This document shows positions 58,710-64,000 of a stretch of 64,000 nt of DNA, piece by piece. Where the stretch lies: assembly GCF_001482365.1 (NCBI RefSeq), contig NZ_CP013254.1:124001-188000 (forward strand), given 5' to 3'. Source of the DNA: Kocuria flava. Its GTDB lineage: Bacteria > Actinomycetota > Actinomycetes > Actinomycetales > Micrococcaceae. Position numbers and translations under genes: made by a program. Numbering within the stretch: the first letter of the stretch is position 1; every line of letters starts with the position of its first letter. A model generated the notes under the pieces. The model was given only the letters and a program-made list of their open reading frames with translations. It did not search any database and had not been told where the DNA came from.

Positions 58710-59440
58710 GCCCGGTCTCCGTTCTGCTCGGTGCCGGCGGCCGGGCGCGGCCGCACGGTGCGCTGCTCGATCTCCTTCGGGGCGCCGCTGTACTGCACGA
58801 CGTGCTGGACGTAGACGCCCGGGGTCACCACGTGGTCCGGGTGGAGCTCGCCCACCGGCACGAGGTGCTCGACCTCGGCCACGGTGACCTTCCCGGCCGT
58901 GGCCACGACCGGGTTGAAGTTGCGGGCGGTGTAGCGGTAGACGAGGTTGCCGTCGGTGTCCCCGGACCAGGCGTGGACGAGGGCGAGGTCCGCGACGATC
59001 CCGCGCTCCTGGACGTAGGTGACGCCGTCGAACTCGGCGTGCGGCTTGCCCTCGGCCACGAGCGTGCCCACGCCGGTGCGCGTGTAGAAGGCGGGGATGC
59101 CCGCGCCGCCGGCGCGCAGCCGCTCGGCGAGGGTGCCCTGCGGGTTGAACTCGACCTCGAGCTCCCCGTCGAGGTACTGCTGCGCGAACAGCTTGTTCTC
59201 CCCCACGTAGGAGGCCAGGACCTTGCGCACCTGGCGGCCCTCGAGCAGGACCCCGAGGCCCTTGCCGTCGACGCCCATGTTGTTCGAGACCACGGTGAGG
59301 TCCCGGGCCCCGGAGGCGCGGACGGCGTCGATGAGGTCGCGCGGGATGCCGCTGAGCCCGAACCCGCCGACGGCGAGCGTCATGCCGTCCCCGAGGTGCT
59401 CGGCGAGCAGCTCGGCGGCGTTGCTCCTGACCTTGGACAC
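58706..59440 (-). CDS. scoA: 3-oxoacid CoA-transferase subunit A
   Basis: The first subunit of the CoA transferase. The 244-residue protein has the CoA-binding block LAVGGFGLSGIPRDLIDAVR, then LTVVSNNMGVDGKGLGVLLE, PAFYTRTGVGTLVAEGKPHA and LVHAWSGDTDGNLVYRYTAR. The GTG at 59440 has an AAGGGG site and matches the usual N-terminus SKVRSNAAELLAEHL. It is divergent from an IclR regulator, with a good sigma-70-type promoter in between. Confidence 0.92.
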   Translation of the reverse strand: MSKVRSNAAELLAEHLGDGMTLAVGGFGLSGIPRDLIDAVRASGARDLTVVSNNMGVDGKGLGVLLEGRQVRKVLASYVGENKLFAQQYLDGELEVEFNPQGTLAERLRAGGAGIPAFYTRTGVGTLVAEGKPHAEFDGVTYVQERGIVADLALVHAWSGDTDGNLVYRYTARNFNPVVATAGKVTVAEVEHLVPVGELHPDHVVTPGVYVQHVVQYSGAPKEIEQRTVRPRPAAGTEQNGDRA

Positions 59441-59481
59441 GGTGTGCCCCTTCCTGTCCGGTGACCTGTGATCCACGACTC

Positions 59482-59510
59482 AATCTAGGGAGGGCTCACA
59501 TACCGGTCAA
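59482..59510 (-). promoter_or_regulatory. Promoter of the scoA-scoB-thiolase operon
   Basis: On the minus strand, TTGACC (59505-59510), a 17-base spacer and TAGATT (59482-59487). The spacer contains CGGTATGTGA, a 10-base element found again upstream of the hydroxybutyrate dehydrogenase gene (61203-61212). Confidence 0.65.
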
Positions 59511-59568
59511 CAGGATCGGCGTGCTCCCGGGCGAACCGCTCACCATCCGGCCAACCGGGCCCGGAATG

Positions 59569-59581
59569 TCCATATAGTGGA
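59569..59581 (+). promoter_or_regulatory. Leaderless promoter and candidate operator of the IclR gene
   Basis: TATAGT (59573-59578) ends 7 bases before the ATG at 59586 and sits in the centre of a TCCA-N5-TGGA dyad, a possible autoregulatory site. Confidence 0.5.
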
Positions 59582-59585
59582 GTCC

Positions 59586-60386
59586 ATGACGGAGGCGGTG
59601 GAGGCCCCCGGGCGGCGGGGCGCGGGGACGGGCGGGACGCAGGTGGTGCACCGGGCCGCCCAGCTGCTGCGGGCGATCGCGGGCCGGGAGGAGGGGGCCA
59701 CGGTCGCCGGGCTGGCCGCGGCCACGGGCCTGACCCGGCCCACCGTGCACCGGCTGCTGACCGGCCTGGCCGCCGAGGGCCTCGTGGAGCGCTCGGCGGC
59801 GAGCGGGGCGTGGCAGCTGGGCCCGGAGCTGTACGTGCTCGGGGCCGTGGCGGCCCACCGCTACCCGATCCGCGAGCTCGCCGCCCCCTCCCTGCGCCGG
59901 CTGGCCGAGGCCACCGGGGAGAGCGCGTTCCTCTCCGCGCGCCGCGGCCTCGAGACCGTGTGCCTGGCCCGGGTCGAGGGCGCCTTCCCGATCCGCTCGC
60001 ACGTGCTCTACGAGGGCCTGCGGCTGCCGCTGGGCGTGGCCTCGGCGGGGCTGGCGATCCTGGCGCACCTGCCGGAGGCCGAGGTCGAGCGGGTCCTGGA
60101 CGCGACCGCCGGGGCCCGGGCGCAGTGGGGTCCGCTGCACGTGCCGGAGCGGATCCGGCCGCTGCTGGTCGAGGTCCGCCGGCGGGGCGTCGCGGTGAAC
60201 CCGGGCATGATCGTCGAGGGCAGCTGGGGCATGGGCGCGGCGGTCTTCGACGCCACGGGCGCCCCCGCCTACGCCCTGAGCCTGACCGGGATCGAGCCGC
60301 GCTTCGCCGGGGAGCGCCGGGAACTGCTGGGGCGGGCGCTGCTCGCGGAGGCGCACCGGCTCTCGCGCGAGCTGGGCCACCGCTGA
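59586..60386 (+). CDS. IclR-family transcriptional regulator
   Basis: A 266-residue regulator of the PcaR/PobR/IclR type. The N-terminal winged helix is HRAAQLLRAIAGREEGATVA, then GLAAATGLTRPTVHRLLTGL, followed by an effector-binding domain (SLRRLAEATGESAFLSARRG, LPLGVASAGLAILAHL, and the C-terminal GSWGMGAAVFDATG). The ATG at 59586 is chosen on the leaderless promoter. It lies between the divergent sco operon and the hydroxybutyrate dehydrogenase gene and probably controls both. Confidence 0.9.
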   Translation: MTEAVEAPGRRGAGTGGTQVVHRAAQLLRAIAGREEGATVAGLAAATGLTRPTVHRLLTGLAAEGLVERSAASGAWQLGPELYVLGAVAAHRYPIRELAAPSLRRLAEATGESAFLSARRGLETVCLARVEGAFPIRSHVLYEGLRLPLGVASAGLAILAHLPEAEVERVLDATAGARAQWGPLHVPERIRPLLVEVRRRGVAVNPGMIVEGSWGMGAAVFDATGAPAYALSLTGIEPRFAGERRELLGRALLAEAHRLSRELGHR

Positions 60387-60396
60387 GCGGCCGGGC

Positions 60397-61152
60397 TCAG
60401 CGCGCCGTCCAGCCGCCGTCCATCGTGTAGGAGGCCCCCGTGACCATGGCGGCGTGGGGACCGGCGAGCCACGCGACGAGGCTGCCGACGTCCTCGGGCT
60501 CGACGAGCTTCTTGACCGGGGTCTCCCCCAGCATGATCCGGCCGACGACCTCCTCCTCGGGGATCCCGTGCACCGCCGCCTGGTCGGCGACCTGCTTCTC
60601 GACGAGCGGGGTGCGCACGTAGCCGGGGTTGACGCAGTTGCTGGTGACCCCGTGCGGGGCCCCCTCGAGGGCGACGGTCTTCGACAGCCCCTCGAGCCCG
60701 TGCTTGGCGGAGACGTAGGCGCTCTTGTAGGCCGAGGCGCGCAGGCCGTGCACCGAGGAGATGTTGACGATCCGGCCCCAGCCGCGCTCGTACATGTGCG
60801 GCAGCGCGGCCCGCACGAGCAGGAACGGGGCCTCGAGCATGAGCACGAGGATGCGGTGGAAGTCCGCGGGGTCGAACTCGTGGACCGGGGCGACCTTCTG
60901 GATCCCGGCGTTGTTGACGAGCACGTCCACCTCGAGGTGCAGCCCGGCCAGCGCCGCGGTGTCGAGCAGGTCCACCGCCCAGGCCCGGCCCCCGAGCTCG
61001 CCGGCCGTGCGCTGCGCGCCCTCCTCGTCGACGTCGGCCACCACCACCTCGGCGCCCGCGGCGGCCAGGGCGCGGGCCGCGGCCAGGCCGATGCCGCTGG
61101 CCCCGCCGGTGACGAGCGCGGTGCGCCCCTCGAGGTTCTGCTGCTGGGTCAT
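60397..61152 (-). CDS. 3-hydroxybutyrate dehydrogenase (SDR family)
   Basis: Oxidises 3-hydroxybutyrate to acetoacetate with NAD. The 251-residue short-chain dehydrogenase has the cofactor motif TALVTGGASGIGLAAARAL, NNAGIQKVAPVHEF (characteristic of hydroxybutyrate dehydrogenases), the catalytic serine in NISSVHGLRASAYKSAY, and the YVSAKHG Tyr/Lys pair. The C-terminus reads GASYTMDGGWTAR. GAGGAG precedes the ATG. Product and neighbours join into a complete route from 3-hydroxybutyrate to acetyl-CoA. Confidence 0.92.
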   Translation of the reverse strand: MTQQQNLEGRTALVTGGASGIGLAAARALAAAGAEVVVADVDEEGAQRTAGELGGRAWAVDLLDTAALAGLHLEVDVLVNNAGIQKVAPVHEFDPADFHRILVLMLEAPFLLVRAALPHMYERGWGRIVNISSVHGLRASAYKSAYVSAKHGLEGLSKTVALEGAPHGVTSNCVNPGYVRTPLVEKQVADQAAVHGIPEEEVVGRIMLGETPVKKLVEPEDVGSLVAWLAGPHAAMVTGASYTMDGGWTAR

Positions 61153-61202
61153 GGGTCTCCTCCTCGTGCGGCGCGCCCCCGGGCGGGCGCGGACCATCGC
61201 CA

Positions 61203-61212
61203 CGGTATGTGA
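61203..61212. promoter_or_regulatory. Element shared with the sco promoter
   Basis: CGGTATGTGA, also present in the spacer of the sco promoter at 59496-59505 (other strand). It is a candidate site for the IclR regulator. Confidence 0.3.
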
Positions 61213-61440
61213 TCGGGCGCACGACGGCGAGCACCCCGCCGCGCGTCACACGGCGTCACGCCCGTCATGCGGGTGCGGAATGGCGCGGGCCCCCGCCCGT
61301 GCGGTGGGATGGGACGGCCCCCTCCGCGGCGGCCGGGGAGCCTGGCCCGGCGACGCCGCGGCACCCGCGCCGCCGCGGCCCCGCGCCCGGGGCCGCGGCG
61401 CCGAGCACACCAGGACCGACATGGAAAGGACGGCATCCCC

Positions 61441-62649
61441 ATGCTGCGAAGCACCGAGCGCATCCTCACGTCCCACGCCGGGTCGCTGCCACGCTCCCCC
61501 GAACTGCTCGAGGCCAACGAGGCCCGGCGGTCGGGCACCTCCTCCCCCGGGGCCCACGGGCGGCTGCTGCAGGACGCGGTGGTCGACGTCGTGCGCCGGC
61601 AGCGCGAGGCGGGGGTGGACGTGGTCAACGACGGCGAGTACGGCCACGCGATGGCCTCGCCCGTGGACTACGGGGCCTGGTGGCACTACATCTTCGACCG
61701 GATCTCGGGGCTGACCCCGGGCGAGGTGGGGCTGTGGGAGCAGGAGCCGCGCCGTTCCGCACCGGGCCGCGTGGTGCTCACGAGCTTCGGCGACCGCCGC
61801 GACCGGCAGCGCTTCGCCGAGGCCTACACGGATCCCGACTCGGGGATCACCACGGGCAAGCAGAAGCCGTTCCCGACGATCACGGGCAAGCTGGAGTACG
61901 TGGGCCAGGAGGCCGTGGCCGCGGACATCCGCAACCTCAAGGCCGCCCTGGACGCGACCGGGGCGCAGGAGGGCTACCTGGCGGCGCTGTCCCCCGGGTC
62001 CTGCGCGCGCCTGCAGAACGAGCACTACGCCGACGAGGACGAGGTGCTCACCGCGTGCGCCGAGGCCCTGCGGGAGGAGTACCGGGCGATCACGGACGCC
62101 GGGCTGATCGTGCAGATCGACGACCCCTCGATCGCCGAGAACTGGGACCAGATCAACCCGGAGCCCACGGTCGAGGACTACCTCGCGTTCACCCGCAAGC
62201 GCGTGGAGGCCCTGAACTACGCCCTCGCGGGCATCCCGGCCGAGCAGGTGCGCTTCCACCTGTGCTGGGGCTCCTGGCACGGGCCCCACACCACGGACCT
62301 GGAGTTCCGCCACCTCGTGGACCTGATGCTGGAGATCGACGCCGGCGCCTACAGCTTCGAGGGCGCCAACGTCCGCCACGAGCACGAGTGGCGGGTGTGG
62401 GAGGACCGCGCGCTGCCCGAGGGCAAGCTCATCGTCCCGGGCATCGTCTCGCACGCCACCAACGTGGTGGAGCACCCCGAGCTGGTGGCCGACCGGATCG
62501 AGCGCTTCGCCCGGGCCGTGGGCCGGGAGAACGTCATCGCCTCCACCGACTGCGGGCTCGGCGGGCGCATCCACCCCCAGATCGCCTGGGCCAAGCTCGA
62601 GACCCTCGCCCGCGGCGCCGAGCTCGCCACCCGGCGGCTCTGGGGCTGA
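61441..62649 (+). CDS. Cobalamin-independent methionine synthase C-terminal-domain-like protein
   Basis: A 402-residue protein matching only the catalytic C-terminal half of MetE. The zinc ligands are all in place: His and Cys in FHLCWGSWHG, Glu in AYSFEGAN and Cys in ASTDCGLGG. Other MetE-like blocks are ILTSHAGSLPRSPELLE, VDVVNDGEYG and LIVPGIVSHATNVVEHPEL. Lacking the N-terminal domain it cannot be a classical MetE; related stand-alone proteins act as zinc-dependent thiol methyl- or alkyltransferases. The ATG at 61441 has an AAAGGA site. No SAM riboswitch precedes it. Confidence 0.85.
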   Translation: MLRSTERILTSHAGSLPRSPELLEANEARRSGTSSPGAHGRLLQDAVVDVVRRQREAGVDVVNDGEYGHAMASPVDYGAWWHYIFDRISGLTPGEVGLWEQEPRRSAPGRVVLTSFGDRRDRQRFAEAYTDPDSGITTGKQKPFPTITGKLEYVGQEAVAADIRNLKAALDATGAQEGYLAALSPGSCARLQNEHYADEDEVLTACAEALREEYRAITDAGLIVQIDDPSIAENWDQINPEPTVEDYLAFTRKRVEALNYALAGIPAEQVRFHLCWGSWHGPHTTDLEFRHLVDLMLEIDAGAYSFEGANVRHEHEWRVWEDRALPEGKLIVPGIVSHATNVVEHPELVADRIERFARAVGRENVIASTDCGLGGRIHPQIAWAKLETLARGAELATRRLWG

Positions 62650-62674
62650 GCACTCCGGACCGCACGGGCAGCCC

Positions 62675-62714
62675 CCGGGGCCCCGGTTCCTCCGCGCAGG
62701 AGCCGGGGCCCCGG
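62675..62714 (+). terminator. Stem-loop after the MetE-like gene
   Basis: A 17-bp stem (62675-62691 with 62698-62714; one G-U pair) with a 6-base loop, 25 bases past the stop. Confidence 0.65.
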
Positions 62715-62819
62715 CGCGTCCGGGGCGCATCCGGCGCGTGTCCGGAGTGCCGCCGGAGTGCCGCCGGGGACGTCGGCGACCCCGGATCCCGACATCCTCC
62801 GGACGGCTCGAGGGGCAGG

Positions 62820-62848
62820 GTGACACGGATCACGCGGATCCGTATCAT
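62820..62848 (+). promoter_or_regulatory. Promoter of the MHS transporter gene
   Basis: GTGACA (62820-62825), a 17-base spacer and TATCAT (62843-62848), a close match to a sigma-70 promoter. The predicted start is near 62855, giving a leader of about 78 bases. Confidence 0.65.
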
Positions 62849-62859
62849 GGCACTCAATT

Positions 62860-62873
62860 ACCGAACGTTCGGT
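62860..62873. promoter_or_regulatory. Perfect 14-bp palindrome, TetR-type operator
   Basis: ACCGAACGTTCGGT just downstream of the predicted transcription start. The shape and position are those of a TetR-family repressor operator. The regulator gene is not in this window; the TetR protein at 16563 has a different candidate site. Confidence 0.6.
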
Positions 62874-62932
62874 CGACACGGACGTCCGGCCGCCGAGAAC
62901 GGCTCCCGTTCCCGATCCACTGGAGACCACAC

Positions 62933-64000
62933 ATGGCCCACACCGCTTCCGCCCCGGCCGGGCGGCACGAGATGTCCCACGAGGAGCGCAAGGTCCTCGC
63001 CGGCACCCTCGTCGGCACCACCATCGAGTGGTACGACTTCTTCATCTACGCGCAGGCCGCCGCCTTCGTGCTCGCCCCGCTGTTCTTCGAGCCCCTGGCC
63101 CAGGAGAACGCCGGCCTCGCCCAGGTCGTGGCGTGGGCCTCGCTGGGCATCAGCTTCCTGTTCCGCCCGCTCGGGGCGGTCGTGGCCGGCCACCTGGGCG
63201 ACAAGCACGGCCGCAAGCTCGTGCTCGTGCTCACCCTGGTCGGCATGGGCGCGGCCACGATGCTCATCGGCCTGCTGCCCACCTACGCCACGATCGGCGT
63301 GTGGGCCCCGATCCTCCTGATCCTGCTGCGCGTGATCCAGGGCTTCTCCGCCGGCGGCGAGTGGGGCGGCGCGGCCCTGATGTCCGTCGAGCACGCCCCC
63401 CGCCACAAGCGCGGGCTCTTCGGTGCGTACCCGCAGATCGGCGTGCCCCTGGGCATGCTCCTGGCCACCGGCTTCATGTTCGCGATCACCTCGATGGTGA
63501 GCCCCGAGGACTTCCAGGCCTGGGGCTGGCGCATCCCGTTCCTGTCCTCGGTGGTGCTCATCGTGGTCGGCTACCTGATCCGCAAGACCGTCGACGAGTC
63601 CCCGGTCTTCAAGGAGATGCAGCTGCGCAAGAAGGAGTCCTCGGCGCCGCTGGGCCAGCTGTTCAAGCACAACTCCAAGGAGGTCACCCTCGCGGCCCTG
63701 ATCTTCGCCGCCAACAACGCCGCCGGCTACCTGGTCATCGCCTTCTTCGCCTCCTACGGCGCCAAGTCCCTGGGCATGGACCGCTCCGCGACCCTGATCG
63801 CCTCCCTGATCGGCGGCGTCGGCTGGCTGGTCTTCACGATGATCGGCGGGTGGATGTCGGACACCGTCGGGCGCGTGCGCACCTTCCAGATCGGCTACGG
63901 CATCATCATCCTGTGGGCGATCCCGATGTGGTTCCTGCTCGACACCGCCTCCCTGCCGCTGTTCGCCCTGGCCATCGTGATCCTCACCATCGGCCTCGGC
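62933..64000 (+). CDS. MFS transporter, metabolite:H+ symporter (MHS) family (3' end outside window)
   Basis: A proton-coupled importer of organic acids or betaine-like solutes. 356 codons are in the window. The MHS signatures are complete: TLVGTTIEWYDFFIYAQAAA, GISFLFRPLGAVVAGHLGDK followed by HGRK, and VIQGFSAGGEWGGAALMSVE. The ATG at 62933 has a GGAG site. The gene has its own promoter and palindromic operator. The substrate is unknown. Confidence 0.93.
   Translation, partial: MAHTASAPAGRHEMSHEERKVLAGTLVGTTIEWYDFFIYAQAAAFVLAPLFFEPLAQENAGLAQVVAWASLGISFLFRPLGAVVAGHLGDKHGRKLVLVLTLVGMGAATMLIGLLPTYATIGVWAPILLILLRVIQGFSAGGEWGGAALMSVEHAPRHKRGLFGAYPQIGVPLGMLLATGFMFAITSMVSPEDFQAWGWRIPFLSSVVLIVVGYLIRKTVDESPVFKEMQLRKKESSAPLGQLFKHNSKEVTLAALIFAANNAAGYLVIAFFASYGAKSLGMDRSATLIASLIGGVGWLVFTMIGGWMSDTVGRVRTFQIGYGIIILWAIPMWFLLDTASLPLFALAIVILTIGLG

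Overview
The window reads as a piece of chromosome from a very G+C-rich actinobacterium. Supporting signs are extreme G/C at third codon positions, many GTG starts, many genes with no ribosome binding site but a TANNNT-like box 6-7 bases before the start codon (leaderless messages), purSQL instead of one large PurL, a SigK/RskA-type sigma/anti-sigma pair, a mycothiol-type enzyme family and a small SRP RNA next to dnaX. A Micrococcaceae member close to Kocuria or Arthrobacter is my best guess; that is inference, not a database match. I see no phage, insertion sequence, CRISPR array or rRNA operon.

Layout. 1-4.3 kb: truncated proline catabolism gene putA with a divergent LysR regulator. 4.3-17.6 kb: housekeeping and membrane genes, including idi, an RluA-type pseudouridine synthase, a GH76-like protein, a Nudix-fold protein, an FUSC exporter, tgt, a TVP38/DedA-like protein, a metallo-beta-lactamase-fold hydrolase, a queuosine-precursor transporter, a PdxK/ThiD-type kinase and a TetR regulator with a palindromic operator. 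17.7-23.6 kb: tRNA-Ser(GGA), SRP RNA, dnaX, recR and lysC (with an internal start for a beta subunit). 23.6-26.8 kb: a conserved unknown protein coupled to a lone Rieske protein, an excisionase-type DNA-binding protein and an MFS exporter. 26.9-30.4 kb: purS-purQ-purL. 31-32.5 kb: cardiolipin synthase. 32.5-35.8 kb: an extracytoplasmic module of sigma factor, anti-sigma factor, sortase and a secreted DUF4397 protein. 36.3 kb: a bacterial eRF1-like (Rv2629/Balon-like) ribosome-associated factor.

37.5-51 kb is the most distinctive region, a sulfur-scavenging island under three S-adenosylmethionine riboswitches. An S-box-superfamily (SAM-IV-like) element precedes a DszA/NtaA-type flavin monooxygenase. 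A SAM-I element precedes a sulfonate-type ABC transporter (ssuB-ssuA-ssuC), which is divergent from a DszC/SfnB-type acyl-CoA-dehydrogenase-fold monooxygenase. A second SAM-I element precedes metY and a CoA-binding protein. Acetyl-CoA synthetase and an incomplete succinate dehydrogenase locus (sdhC and sdhB, no sdhA) lie inside this stretch.

51-64 kb: an alanine/glycine:cation symporter, ilvD, an FGGY sugar kinase, a 31-bp perfect inverted repeat, a ketone-body/3-hydroxybutyrate cluster (CoA transferase A and B, thiolase, IclR regulator, 3-hydroxybutyrate dehydrogenase), a MetE C-terminal-domain-like methyltransferase, and an MFS (MHS family) transporter cut by the window end whose promoter carries a perfect TetR-type palindrome.
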